A stretch of 55,902 nt of DNA from Microbispora hainanensis (GCF_006874475.1 NZ_VIRM01000062.1:1-55902); one strand, 5' to 3'. Shown: positions 8,115 through 15,985, counted from the first letter of the stretch. The notes: generated from the sequence alone by a model not told the origin. Program-made: numbers and translations.

Positions 8115-8995
8115 CGCACGCCTCCGCCCCGGCCCGCCCCGAGGTCGATCGAGGTGAAGGAGTAGGGCGCCCACGGGCCGGTCAGCTCGACGTCGAGGAA
8201 CCGGCCACGACAGCTGTCGAGCACCGCGGCGAACTCCTCCTCGCGGGCCGGATCCACCAGGTAGGCGCCGTTGAGCACCATCGACTCGCTCCGCCCGGAC
8301 AGCTGGGGGTCCTGTGGACGGTGGCGGCGGCTGGCCACGGCGATCCGTCCCAGCTCGGCGTGCAGGAGCTCGGCCCGTTCGGCCGCCGCGCGCCACAGGT
8401 CCTCCCTGCCGCGCAGGCTCTCCTTCTTCCGGCGCAGGTAGGCCATGCCGGGGCTGTCGCCACCTGCCGCGGTGGTGGCCGCGGGCGCCGGGGAGGAGGG
8501 CGCCGGGGAAGGGGGCGGCGTGTCCCGGCGCAGGTAGGCCTTGACGCCCCACTCCCGCCGTCCCGCGACATGCGACAGGATCTCCATGAAGTCGTCGTGC
8601 CGCAGGTCGAGAAGGTCGCGGACCTGGTCTTCACCGGTGTAGACGGTCACGAGGCGCACGGGGGCGGTCGGCCCGGCCGCGGCCAGCGCCTCGACGACCC
8701 GGTGATGGGCGCGGGCGACTCCCTCCACCCAGTCGAGGTCCTCCAGCGAGCGGCGCAGCGGTTCCTCGCCGAACCGGTCGAGGGGCACGTCGCTGACATG
8801 GGCCACGAGCCCGCCGCGAGGCACGGGCCGCACGACCCCGCCCATGACGCCGCCCATGACCCCGCCCATGACGCCGCTCATGACCCCGCTCATGATGCCG
8901 CGCACGCCGGCCGGAACCTCGCCGCGCTCCCCGGCCGTCCCGCCATACGTCACCGCGTACAGGTAGACCCCCTGTCCGGGGTGGTCGTCACGCAT
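8111..8995 (-). CDS. gvpL: Gas vesicle protein of the GvpF/L family (GvpL)
   Basis: A 294-residue GvpL/GvpF-family accessory protein. It has the YLYAVT start, central VRLVTVYTGEDQVRDLLDLR, GVKAYLRR, and the terminal LTGPWAPYSFTSIDLG segment diagnostic of the family. Between the first strand and the VRPVPRGGLVAHVSDVPLD segment is an unusual insert, five or six tandem four-residue units of the form M-(S/G)-G-V (about residues 33-54). ATG 8995 overlaps the gvpJ stop by eight bases. GvpF and GvpL act early in vesicle assembly and contact GvpA-type subunits. Its position beside gvpJ and gvpS fits the L paralogue. Confidence 0.9.
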   Translation of the reverse strand: MRDDHPGQGVYLYAVTYGGTAGERGEVPAGVRGIMSGVMSGVMGGVMGGVMGGVVRPVPRGGLVAHVSDVPLDRFGEEPLRRSLEDLDWVEGVARAHHRVVEALAAAGPTAPVRLVTVYTGEDQVRDLLDLRHDDFMEILSHVAGRREWGVKAYLRRDTPPPSPAPSSPAPAATTAAGGDSPGMAYLRRKKESLRGREDLWRAAAERAELLHAELGRIAVASRRHRPQDPQLSGRSESMVLNGAYLVDPAREEEFAAVLDSCRGRFLDVELTGPWAPYSFTSIDLGAGRGGGVR

Positions 8996-9443
8996 CGCCG
9001 GGCTCCGTTCCGCGAGGGCGGCCGGGCCGCCGGTCGCGGGCCTCGGCCTGGCGGTCGCGCGCTCGCTCCTGCGGGTGCTCGCCCGGTTCGAGTTCCGTCC
9101 GCTCCTCCCAGGCGAGCAGGCGCTCCTCGACCGCGCTCAGGCGCTCGCGGAGCCGGCGGTTCTCATCGACCAGCTCCTGGTCCCTGCCGCTGAGCCACGG
9201 GTCGCGTTCCCACCAGTCGATGCCGATCTCCCGCGCCGTGTCGACCGAGGCGATGACCAGCCGCAGCTTGATGGTCAGCAGCTCGATCTCCAGCAGATTC
9301 ACCTTGATGTCGCCGGCGATCACGATGCCCCGGTCGAGGACGCGTTCCAGGATGTCGCCCAGGTTGGTCGACTCCCGGCCGATGACGGGCGGCGGGCCGT
9401 ACGACGACTCGCGGAGCACGGGACGCGAGCGGGGATCGGTCAT
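8988..9443 (-). CDS. gvpJ: Gas vesicle protein of the GvpA/J family (GvpJ)
   Basis: A 151-residue GvpA-family protein. The core NLGDILERVLDRGIVIAGDI then VNLLEIELLTIKLRLVIASV matches the minor subunit GvpJ. A C-terminal coiled-coil-like segment follows (DENRRLRERLSAVEERLLAW) with a charged tail, absent from the major subunit. ATG 9443 overlaps the gvpO stop as ATGA. The next gene, gvpL, overlaps its 3' end. GvpJ is probably incorporated at vesicle tips or nucleation sites. Confidence 0.87.
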   Translation of the reverse strand: MTDPRSRPVLRESSYGPPPVIGRESTNLGDILERVLDRGIVIAGDIKVNLLEIELLTIKLRLVIASVDTAREIGIDWWERDPWLSGRDQELVDENRRLRERLSAVEERLLAWEERTELEPGEHPQERARDRQAEARDRRPGRPRGTEPGDA

Positions 9444-9934
9444 GGCCCACCCCCGTAGGCGCCCGTGCCGCGCCGGTAGGTCCGGGTGCGCCGGTAGGAC
9501 ATCAGGTTGCCCTCGTCGTCCAGTTGGCACTCGTAGATCGACAGCATGTCGCCGGTCGACGGAATCCTGCGGTCTTCGACGACCTCGATGTTCACCAGCC
9601 AGCCGTCATCCACGGGTTCGACCGATATGACCCCCTCGATCTCCTTGGAGGTCAGATCCGCGATGTAGCGCTCGCCGAGCCGTCCGGCGGACACCGCGTT
9701 CAGCGCGGCCCGGCGCCGGCGCGGCTCGGCAGCGCGCTCGTTTCTGCGCTCGCCCCTGCGCTCGCCCCTGCGCTCGTCCCTGTCCTCGAACCCGTCTTCG
9801 TCCTGGAACCCGTCTTCGTCCTCGTCCTCGACCTCGTCGTACGGCCCGTTCTCCTTGGCGGGCACGCCGGACGGGGCCCGCCGCCGAAAGGAGGCGGGAC
9901 CCTCGTCATAACGGGCTCTTCGCCGGGGAGGCAT
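9440..9934 (-). CDS. gvpO: Gas vesicle protein GvpO
   Basis: A 164-residue GvpO-family protein. The conserved C-terminal domain includes LTSKEIEGVISVEPVDDGWL, VEVVEDRRIPSTGDMLSIYE and a terminal YRRTRTYRRG, as in actinobacterial GvpO. The N-terminal half is an unconserved alternation of acidic (DEDEDGFQDEDGFEDRDE) and Arg-rich tracts. In Streptomyces clusters gvpO is usually first; here it sits between gvpG and gvpJ. It starts seven bases after the gvpG stop. In haloarchaea GvpO is an accessory or regulatory protein. Confidence 0.9.
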   Translation of the reverse strand: MPPRRRARYDEGPASFRRRAPSGVPAKENGPYDEVEDEDEDGFQDEDGFEDRDERRGERRGERRNERAAEPRRRRAALNAVSAGRLGERYIADLTSKEIEGVISVEPVDDGWLVNIEVVEDRRIPSTGDMLSIYECQLDDEGNLMSYRRTRTYRRGTGAYGGGP

Positions 9935-9941
9935 CAGGCGG

Positions 9942-10175
9942 TCACCTCCTCGGCGGGCCGCTCATGAGCCTGAGGATCTCTTCCACGGCCTGGGCCTCCT
10001 CCTCTTCGGAGATCTGACCCGTGCGCCTGGCCTCCTCGATCGCCTCCAGCCGTCGCCGGACCGCGGCCGGATCCCGCAGTTCGTGCTCGACCTGCTGCTG
10101 GATCAGCTCGGCCAGCTTGATGACGCCGTGGACCGGGGCGACCGGCCAAGTGAACAGCAAACCGATCAGTCCCAC
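9942..10175 (-). CDS. gvpG: Gas vesicle protein GvpG
   Basis: A 77-residue GvpG: LLFTWPVAPVHGVIKLAELI, then a charged helix ending in RRTGQISEEEEAQAVEEILR. Starts at GTG 10175 with AGAGGAGG six bases upstream. GvpG is a small helical assembly accessory protein that works with GvpF and GvpL. Its gene lies 19 bp downstream of gvpF, the usual F-G order. Confidence 0.9.
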   Translation of the reverse strand: MGLIGLLFTWPVAPVHGVIKLAELIQQQVEHELRDPAAVRRRLEAIEEARRTGQISEEEEAQAVEEILRLMSGPPRR

Positions 10176-10194
10176 GGCGGCCTCCTCTCGTGAT

Positions 10195-10986
10195 TCAGGT
10201 GGTGACGAAGTCGTACGGCGCCATCGGCCCGAGCAGCCGGACCTCGACCCGGTCGCCCCACTCGGAGCGCAGCTCTCCCACGGCGCGTTCGAAGTCGGCC
10301 TGGCGGTCGTCCTCCACGAGGAAGGCGACGTGCGCCGCGTCCCGTTCGTGGCTGGGGTCCCGGACCACCGCGCCGGCGGTGAAGGGCTCGAAGCGTCCGA
10401 CGACCGCCTGGGTGTCGGCCTCGCGTTTCGCGGCGATGAGCTGGGTGATCAGCTCGCCGAGCCGGATCCGTTCGTTGCGCGTCACCTCTTCCGGCAACTG
10501 CCTGATCCGTTCACGTAGCTGCCTGGCCTCGGCGTTCTCCGTCAGCACCTCGACCAGCACCGGCTGCTCGGCATACCGCGCCTTGAGGACGAACTGGGTG
10601 CGGCCCTCGATCTGCTTCAGGGCGGCCGCGAACGAGTCGTGGTGCGGGGCCAGCAGCTCCTCCACGACCGCTTCGGGCGTGGTCATCACGGCGCCGAACC
10701 GCAGGGGGAGCACGGGGACCTCCGCCGCGGCCTCGTCGAGCAGCTGCTCGTGGGCCACCAGGTCCTGGGCGCGGCCGAGGGGGCGGTCCACGTCGACGTC
10801 GCTGATCAGAGCGGCGATCTCACCGTGTCTGACGATCGTGACCGCGCGGGGAGGATCACCCACCCCGACGGCGTCCTCGCTGATCTCGACGTCCTCCGGG
10901 AGGATGCCGTAGACGTAGCATGCGGTGTTGCGCGGGGGAGCCTCGGCCTGGTCGCCCGCCCCGGACTGCCTGGTGGAGCCCGTCAT
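10195..10986 (-). CDS. gvpF: Gas vesicle protein GvpF
   Basis: A 263-residue GvpF/L-family protein: TACYVYGILPEDVEI, ALISDVDVDRPLGRAQDLVA, PVLPLRFGAVM, and a terminal VRLLGPMAPYDF segment, matching the two-domain family. I chose ATG 10986, two bases from the gvpA stop at 10988, because GGGAGG lies about nine bases upstream. ATG 10995 is directly on that ribosome site and less likely. Its place between gvpA and gvpG matches Streptomyces clusters. It probably binds the GvpA monomer and starts assembly. Confidence 0.9.
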   Translation of the reverse strand: MTGSTRQSGAGDQAEAPPRNTACYVYGILPEDVEISEDAVGVGDPPRAVTIVRHGEIAALISDVDVDRPLGRAQDLVAHEQLLDEAAAEVPVLPLRFGAVMTTPEAVVEELLAPHHDSFAAALKQIEGRTQFVLKARYAEQPVLVEVLTENAEARQLRERIRQLPEEVTRNERIRLGELITQLIAAKREADTQAVVGRFEPFTAGAVVRDPSHERDAAHVAFLVEDDRQADFERAVGELRSEWGDRVEVRLLGPMAPYDFVTT

Positions 10987-10987
10987 C

Positions 10988-11401
10988 TCAGTCATCCTCC
11001 CGTCGACGCCTGCGGGCACGCGGGACGGGTTCGTCCGCGTAGCTCTCCCTCATGTCCTGCAGCTTCTCTCCGGCCGCCTCCAGCACGCCCTGGACCATGC
11101 CCTTGGTCTTGCCGCGGGCGACACTCTGCGGCGCACTCGACAGGAGGTCGGGCAGCCCCTGCTTCTGGGACGCCAGGTCGAGGCGGTTCACCGCCTCGGC
11201 GAAGCGGAGATAGGTGTCGACGCTCGCGACGACGACGCGTACGTCGATGGTCAGGATCTCGATGCCGACCAGTGAGACCCTCACGTAGGCGTCGATCACG
11301 AGGCCCTTGTCCAGGATCGTGTCAATGACGTCCGCCAGGCCCGATCCCGACGATCGGCCCGGCAATCCGCCGCCACCAGCCGGTGGAACGGCTACCGTCA
11401 T
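10988..11401 (-). CDS. gvpA: Major gas vesicle structural protein GvpA
   Basis: A 137-residue GvpA. The core GLADVIDTILDKGLVIDAYV, then VSLVGIEILTIDVRVVVASV and DTYLRFAEAVNRLD, is the classic amphipathic ribbon that builds the vesicle wall. The ~75-residue C-terminal extension ending in a run of Arg/Asp is typical of the longer actinobacterial forms. Ribosome site GAGGAGG lies about eight bases before ATG 11401. The 93-bp gap upstream may carry an extra promoter, since GvpA is needed in large excess. Confidence 0.93.
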   Translation of the reverse strand: MTVAVPPAGGGGLPGRSSGSGLADVIDTILDKGLVIDAYVRVSLVGIEILTIDVRVVVASVDTYLRFAEAVNRLDLASQKQGLPDLLSSAPQSVARGKTKGMVQGVLEAAGEKLQDMRESYADEPVPRARRRRREDD

Positions 11402-11494
11402 GCGCTTCCCCTCCTCGGTTCTCTGTCGTATTTCCGATCACTCGCTCCGCCCGCCGCCGTCCGCGGCGTACGAGCGGCCGTTATGCGTCGCCTC

Positions 11495-12988
11495 CTATTC
11501 CGGGGAACGGCGGCGCCGGATCAGGGGACGGCGGCGGGGCGGCTGCTCCTCGGCCTCGCCCGCCTCCTCGGCCTCGCCTCCGCGGGTCTGCTCGCCCCTG
11601 CGGGTCTGCTCGCGCCCGCGACCCTGCTCACGCCCGCGACCCTGCTCACGCCTCGGGGGCCGCTCGCCCTCGTCCGCGGGCCCGCGGGTGCGTCCTTCGC
11701 GTCCGCCTGCCCGGGCGCCCGCGTAGGCCGGCCTGCGCTCCCGCTCCGGCTCCTCCTCTTCCTCCTCCTCGTACGGCTCCTCCTCGTACGGCTCCTCCTC
11801 GGCTTCGGGCTCGGCCTGCTCGGCTTCGGGCTCGGCCTCCTCGGCTTCGGCCTCGGGCTGCTCGGCCTCGCGCTCTTCGCCTTCCTGGCCCTTCTCGCGT
11901 TCGCGCTCCTCGCGCAGCGCCGTCTCGTGGTCCTTGACGACCTCGCTGTTGCGGATCTCGCCCCGCCAGCCCTCGATCTCGTCGGGACGCAGCAGGGAAC
12001 TGGTCATGACGTGCCGTCTGAAGTGCTTGAACTCGAGCCGGACGCGGCGGCCCTGGGCCCGCCACAGGTTGCCCACGTGCTCGAAGAAGCCCTGCGGGTG
12101 ATACTCGATGACGAGCAGCACCCGGGTCATCTCGGGACTGAGCTCGTGGAACGTCACCGTGCCGTCCGGGAAGCCCTTCGGGCCTTGCGACCGCCAGATG
12201 ATCCTGCTGTCGGGAACCTGCTCGATGATGGTCGAATCCCACGTGCGGTGGGACAAGAAAATCTGCGCCTTCCACCCGAGCTTCTCGTCGGACTTCTGTT
12301 CGACGGTCTCGATCTTCTTCATGAAGCTCGGGAACTCCTCGAACTGCGTCCACTGGTTGTAGACCAGGCGGAGCGGCGCGCCGATGTCGAGCGACTCGAC
12401 GATGTTGGTGACCTTGAGCTTCTTGCCCTTGCGGCCCTTGCCTCCGCCGCCACCGCCGAACAGTCCCTTGATCTTCTCCTTGCCGTACGCCATGAGGGCC
12501 GCGCGCATGGGGTGGCCGCCTCCGCCGTCCTCGGTGAGAGCGCTACTGAGAGTGCCGAGCAGGCCGCCTCCTCCCGTCGCGCCGAGCCGGTCGGCCGCCG
12601 ACTTGAGCAGGTCCCGGCTGCCCTTTCCGCGGGTGAGGCCGCCGAGCAGGCCGCCGAGCGCCTGCCGTCCGCCGCCCTCCTTGCCCGTGAGCGCGCTGAA
12701 CAGCCCGGAGCCGCCGTGCTCCACATAGTCGGTGAGACGGCCGGCGAGACCGTCGATCTTTTCGGCGACCCGCGACAACGCGCGCTCGGCCACGGCGGTG
12801 GCGAGGTTCTGGAACTCCTCTCCGAGCCGTTGCGTGGGCAGCGCTCCCGGGTCCGGCGCCCGCGGGCCCTCTGTCTGTTCAGTCTGGGTTTTTCCGGTCT
12901 GCGTTTGTCCGGTCTGGGTTTGTCCGGCCTGGGCTCGTTCGCTCTGAGCTCGTTCGGTCTGGCTGCGCTCTCGCGTCTGTTCGGCCAT
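11495..12988 (-). CDS. gvpZ: SRPBCC-domain gas vesicle accessory protein (GvpZ-like)
   Basis: A 497-residue protein starting at ATG 12988 with GGAGGAGG upstream. Residues 1-190 are a Gln/Thr/Ser/Glu repeat followed by a Gly-rich helical segment. Residues ~195-345 are an SRPBCC/START-like domain (VTNIVESLDIGAPLRLVYNQ, WTQFEEFPSFMKKIE, VLLVIEYHPQGFFEHVGNLW). The last 120 residues are a long Glu tract with EEPYEEE repeats followed by Arg/Gln/Gly-rich sequence. In Streptomyces clusters gvpZ encodes a similar SRPBCC protein of unknown function. SRPBCC domains bind hydrophobic ligands, so lipid or subunit handling is possible. It follows gvpY by five bases and precedes gvpA. Confidence 0.8.
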   Translation of the reverse strand: MAEQTRERSQTERAQSERAQAGQTQTGQTQTGKTQTEQTEGPRAPDPGALPTQRLGEEFQNLATAVAERALSRVAEKIDGLAGRLTDYVEHGGSGLFSALTGKEGGGRQALGGLLGGLTRGKGSRDLLKSAADRLGATGGGGLLGTLSSALTEDGGGGHPMRAALMAYGKEKIKGLFGGGGGGKGRKGKKLKVTNIVESLDIGAPLRLVYNQWTQFEEFPSFMKKIETVEQKSDEKLGWKAQIFLSHRTWDSTIIEQVPDSRIIWRSQGPKGFPDGTVTFHELSPEMTRVLLVIEYHPQGFFEHVGNLWRAQGRRVRLEFKHFRRHVMTSSLLRPDEIEGWRGEIRNSEVVKDHETALREEREREKGQEGEEREAEQPEAEAEEAEPEAEQAEPEAEEEPYEEEPYEEEEEEEPERERRPAYAGARAGGREGRTRGPADEGERPPRREQGRGREQGRGREQTRRGEQTRGGEAEEAGEAEEQPPRRRPLIRRRRSPE

Positions 12989-12993
12989 CGGTC

Positions 12994-13560
12994 TCACCTC
13001 CTCCGCACCACGGGACGGGGGGGACGGATCCGAGGCCGGCGCCGCTCCTCGGGTTCCTCCGCCTCTTCCTCGTACGGCTCCTCCTCGTACTCCTCTTCGT
13101 CCTCATAGGCCTCTTCGGGCTCAGGCTCGGGCTTGCGCTGCGGCGGGCGGCGGCGGGGCGCCCGGCGGCGGGCCTCCTCCGGACGCTCCCTCTCCTCTTC
13201 TTCTTCCTCTTCCTCCATCACCGCGGCCCGGCCCCGGCCCTTGGGCTGCCGGAGGGCCTCTGCGCGTTCGTGCAGCTTGTCGCTCAGGTTGTCGATCTGG
13301 CGGCTGGTGGCGCGCTTGGCCGCCGCCTTGCCGATGTCCACCAGGTCGCCGCGTACGCGCTCGGTGATCTTGCCGAGGTCGGGGGCGGCGCCGCCGAGGA
13401 TCTTGGGGACCTGTTCGAGGAGGGCTCCCGCGGCCCCCTCTCCCTTGAGGCGGGCGGCGAGGATGGCCAGCGCGAGCACCATCGCCAGGCGCAGCTTGTG
13501 GTGCCGGCCGAGGTAGTAGCCCGCGATCACTGCCAGGGCCACCTTCAGTCCGTCTTTCAT
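12994..13560 (-). CDS. gvpY: Gas vesicle cluster protein GvpY-like
   Basis: A 188-residue protein, first gene of the gas vesicle operon, starting at ATG 13560 with AGGAGG upstream. The N terminus (LKVALAVIAGYYLGRHHKLR, then a short hydrophobic stretch) resembles small membrane-associated GvpY proteins of Streptomyces clusters. A conserved helix follows (PDLGKITERVRGDLVDIGKA). The C-terminal 75 residues are Glu tracts, an EEYEEEPYEEEAEEPEE-like segment and Arg/Pro-rich sequence. This tail strikingly resembles that of the adjacent GvpZ-like protein. The assignment rests on position and on the N-terminal pattern. Confidence 0.65.
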   Translation of the reverse strand: MKDGLKVALAVIAGYYLGRHHKLRLAMVLALAILAARLKGEGAAGALLEQVPKILGGAAPDLGKITERVRGDLVDIGKAAAKRATSRQIDNLSDKLHERAEALRQPKGRGRAAVMEEEEEEEERERPEEARRRAPRRRPPQRKPEPEPEEAYEDEEEYEEEPYEEEAEEPEERRRPRIRPPRPVVRRR

Positions 13561-13892
13561 GATCGCGCCTCCTACTGGCCGCCCGATGCGCCGTTCCGGC
13601 CGCTCGCCCGTCATCCCGTACGGCGCTGCGATCCGACTGAACGGTATGAATGCCCCAGAAGGGCACACAAAAACTCGGTCCGGTACATACCGGGCAGTTT
13701 TGGATGGACCTGATCCCTGTCTTCGTGCTGTCCGCTCTGACCGTCGCCGGATTCGCCGGTCTTGGTGTGTTGGAGGGACTCCGCTGACCCAACCTCGCCC
13801 CACCTCGGACGATTACTGTGTGCAAACCGGGTATCACGGGCGTGTATCGGCGGTAAGCGGTATCTACTGCGCGCGTGAAGCGGGTGAGTCAC
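13561..13892. promoter_or_regulatory. Divergent intergenic region between gas vesicle and Asp23 operons, with a sigma-B-like promoter
   Basis: A 332-bp gap separates two divergent operons and no gene is supported in it. On the plus strand GATT at 13811-13814 and GGGTAT at 13829-13834, 14 bases apart, fit the GNTT-N14-16-GGGTAY consensus of Streptomyces sigma-B/sigma-F-type stress promoters. This would start transcription about 50 bases before the Asp23 gene. A 14-bp inverted repeat, CCGGTA-CA-TACCGG, lies at 13680-13693 nearer the middle and may be an operator serving either side. No clear minus-strand promoter was recognised. Confidence 0.5.
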
Positions 13893-14369
13893 ATGACCGA
13901 GACCAGAACGTCGACCGCGACCGTCGAGCCGGCACCCGGGCGGTCCATGGGGACCCTGGGCGGCTCCAGTCTGGTGACGGAGCGGGGCCGCACCACGATC
14001 TCCGACGAGGTGGTCGCGAAGATCGCCGGCATGGCGGCCCGAGAGATCGACGGCGTCCACGACTTCGGCACCGGCACCGCTCGCGCGTTCGGCGCGCTCA
14101 GGGGCGCGCTCGGTGGCGAGGACGGTGTCACCCGAGGCATGTCGGTGGAGGTCGGCGAGCGGCAGGCCGCCGTGGACATCCACCTCATCGTCGAGTACGG
14201 CGTCGCGATCCCCGACCTCGCACAGGCGGTGCGGAGCCACGTGATCCGGGCCGTGGAACGCATGTGCGGGCTGGAGGTCACCGAGGTCAACATCGCGGTC
14301 GACGACGTCCACCTGCCAAGGCAGCAGGAGCCGCAGACGCCGGGCGACGGGGAGCCACGGGTCCAATGA
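13893..14369 (+). CDS. Asp23/Gls24-family envelope stress response protein
   Basis: A 158-residue Asp23/Gls24-family protein: VTERGRTTISDEVVAKIAGM, AAREIDGVHDFG, VDIHLIVEYGVAIPDLAQAV and a terminal VTEVNIAVDDVHLP. These cytoplasmic proteins are tethered to the membrane by AmaP in Gram-positives and are strongly induced by alkaline or envelope stress. ATG 13893 has a GGGTGAG ribosome site; GTG 13875 does not. It is the first gene of a six-gene operon whose members mostly overlap as ATGA, and sits behind the sigma-B-like promoter. Confidence 0.92.
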   Translation: MTETRTSTATVEPAPGRSMGTLGGSSLVTERGRTTISDEVVAKIAGMAAREIDGVHDFGTGTARAFGALRGALGGEDGVTRGMSVEVGERQAAVDIHLIVEYGVAIPDLAQAVRSHVIRAVERMCGLEVTEVNIAVDDVHLPRQQEPQTPGDGEPRVQ

Positions 14370-14839
14370 ACGCCGCGCCGGAGAACGCGGGAGCGGAACC
14401 CGGAAGGGTCACGACGCCCGAGCGGGCCGGGCCCGGCGCTCCGCAGGGCCAGCCCCGGCAGCGGGACGCCGGAGCGGAGGCACCGGGACGCGAGGCCTCG
14501 GAAGGCGCGGCCTCGGCAAGCGAGGTCTCGGAAAGCGAGGTCTCGGCAAGCGAGGTCTCCGCCCGCCGGATCGCCGACCGCGTGCTGTCGTGTCCCGATG
14601 TCGCGGGCCTGTCCCGGGGGCCGTTCGGCGTGGTCGCGACGTACCTGCCGGGAGGTCTCGTCCCGGGCGTCGCCGTACGCGACGACGCCATCGAGGTCGA
14701 CATCGTGGCCCGGTATGGCAGGCCGCTGCCGGAGGTCGCCGACCTGGTGCGCGACGCCATCAGCGACCTGGCGGGCGGCCGGAGGGTGGACGTGACGATC
14801 GCCGACGTGGTCACAGACGACGGCGGAAGGAAGGGATGA
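14366..14839 (+). CDS. Asp23-operon protein with Asp23-like C-terminal half
   Basis: A 157-residue protein overlapping the upstream Asp23 gene as ATGA. The first 65 residues are low complexity, with ASEVSESEVSASEVSA repeats. The rest (ARRIADRVLSCPDVAGLSRG, GVAVRDDAIEVDIVARYGRP, LPEVADLVRDAI) follows the Asp23 fold but lacks the usual N-terminal strand. Comparable short Asp23-like genes are common at this position in actinobacterial operons. Probably a partner subunit of the main Asp23 protein. Confidence 0.75.
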   Translation: MNAAPENAGAEPGRVTTPERAGPGAPQGQPRQRDAGAEAPGREASEGAASASEVSESEVSASEVSARRIADRVLSCPDVAGLSRGPFGVVATYLPGGLVPGVAVRDDAIEVDIVARYGRPLPEVADLVRDAISDLAGGRRVDVTIADVVTDDGGRKG

Positions 14840-15027
14840 TCATGCAAGGCTATCCGGTCTGGGGCCTCGTGGGGCTGCTGTTCGGCACGGTGCTCGGGGT
14901 GGTCGGGGCCTTCGGCGGCCTCACCGCGTTCATCATCGTCCTGGTCCTCGGCGTCGTCGGGTTCCTCGTGGGCCTGGTGCTCGAAGGCGGCGTACACCTG
15001 CCGCAGATGCACCCGAGACGGCAATGA
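14836..15027 (+). CDS. Small two-helix membrane protein of the Asp23 operon (DUF2273-like)
   Basis: A 63-residue protein with two hydrophobic helices (VWGLVGLLFGTVLGVVGAFG and LTAFIIVLVLGVVGFLVGLV) and a short cytoplasmic tail. It overlaps both neighbours as ATGA (14836 and 15024); ATG 14842 is a possible alternative start. Small membrane proteins of the DUF2273 type regularly accompany Asp23 genes and probably help anchor them. Confidence 0.75.
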   Translation: MIMQGYPVWGLVGLLFGTVLGVVGAFGGLTAFIIVLVLGVVGFLVGLVLEGGVHLPQMHPRRQ

Positions 15028-15338
15028 GCGTGCCCACGGAGCACGGGACGACGACGATCTCCGATCGTGCCTTCACGAGGATCGCCGAGAAACTGGCGAG
15101 TGAGGACGAGCACGTGGCGGGTCCGCCCCACGTGAGGGCGTCGGTGTGCGGGGCGGTCGCGGCGGTCCATTGCGACCTGGCCTTGCGATATCCGGCGCCG
15201 GTGCCGCGGCTGGCCGCGAGGATCCGCGAGCACATCCGGCGGCGGCTGCGCGAGCTGACCGGCGTCGCCGTGGAGAACGTGGACATCGAGGTCGTGGAGC
15301 TCGTGCCCGAGCAGAAGCCGGGGCGCGGGCTCGCGTGA
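15024..15338 (+). CDS. Asp23/Gls24-family envelope stress response protein, second copy
   Basis: A 104-residue Asp23-family protein: HGTTTISDRAFTRIAEKLAS, VHCDLALRYPAPVPRLAARI, GVAVENVDIEVVELVPE. Shorter than the first Asp23 protein because it lacks the extended N terminus. ATG overlaps the stop of the small membrane protein. Probably forms mixed assemblies at the membrane with the other Asp23 proteins of the operon. Confidence 0.88.
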   Translation: MSVPTEHGTTTISDRAFTRIAEKLASEDEHVAGPPHVRASVCGAVAAVHCDLALRYPAPVPRLAARIREHIRRRLRELTGVAVENVDIEVVELVPEQKPGRGLA

Positions 15339-15360
15339 AGGCCCGAGCGGGGGGATGGCG

Positions 15361-15969
15361 ATGACCGAAGGCCGAGGGGCGCCTGAGAAGGTGCCGCGCT
15401 TCGTCCCGATGCGGGGGTTCGGGGCCGGCGGGGCCGGCGCGGCCTTCCGGCCCAGTCGCGGGCTGCCGGCCGCGGTCGCCGCGCTGGCGCTGCTGGCGAT
15501 CGGGGGCCTCACCGCCGTCCACGTGGTCTCCGCGCTGCTGGGGCGGCCCGTCAAGCTCGTGCCGTACGAACAGTGGGCCCGCTGGGCGAGCACCACGCCC
15601 TGGAACGACGGCCGGACCCTCGCGGTGGCCTCCGCGCTGGCCCTGATCGGCCTGGTGCTGATCCTGATCGCGGTGGTCCCCGGCAGGGGACGGATGATCG
15701 CGCTGCGCACCGGAGACCCCGACCTGGTGGTCGGCCTGCCGCGCCGCGCGCTCGCACGGGCGCTCAGGGCCAGGGCCGGTGAGGTGGACGGCGTGCGCGC
15801 GGCGCGCGCGCGGCTGCGCGGCTGGCACGCGGACGTGTCGGTCAAGACCGACCTGCGTGACACGACGGCGCTCGCGGAGCGCGTGCGCGCGGCCGTCGAG
15901 GACGAGCTCGCCCGGCTCGCCCCCGCCCACCCCATCTCCCTGAACGTACGCGTCCACGGCCCGTCGTAG
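15361..15969 (+). CDS. DUF6286 membrane protein of the Asp23 operon
   Basis: A 202-residue protein with two membrane helices (about residues 35-60 and 85-108) enclosing a short external loop, then a C-terminal Asp23-like cytoplasmic domain (VDGVRAARARLRGWHADVSV, LAPAHPISLNVRVHG). This matches the DUF6286 proteins of actinobacterial Asp23 operons. ATG 15361 is chosen because GGGGGG lies six bases upstream; ATG 15355 is also possible. It shares layout with the AmaP-like gene downstream and is likely a second membrane anchor. Confidence 0.8.
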   Translation: MTEGRGAPEKVPRFVPMRGFGAGGAGAAFRPSRGLPAAVAALALLAIGGLTAVHVVSALLGRPVKLVPYEQWARWASTTPWNDGRTLAVASALALIGLVLILIAVVPGRGRMIALRTGDPDLVVGLPRRALARALRARAGEVDGVRAARARLRGWHADVSVKTDLRDTTALAERVRAAVEDELARLAPAHPISLNVRVHGPS

Positions 15970-15985
15970 GCGAAGGAGGCAGGAC

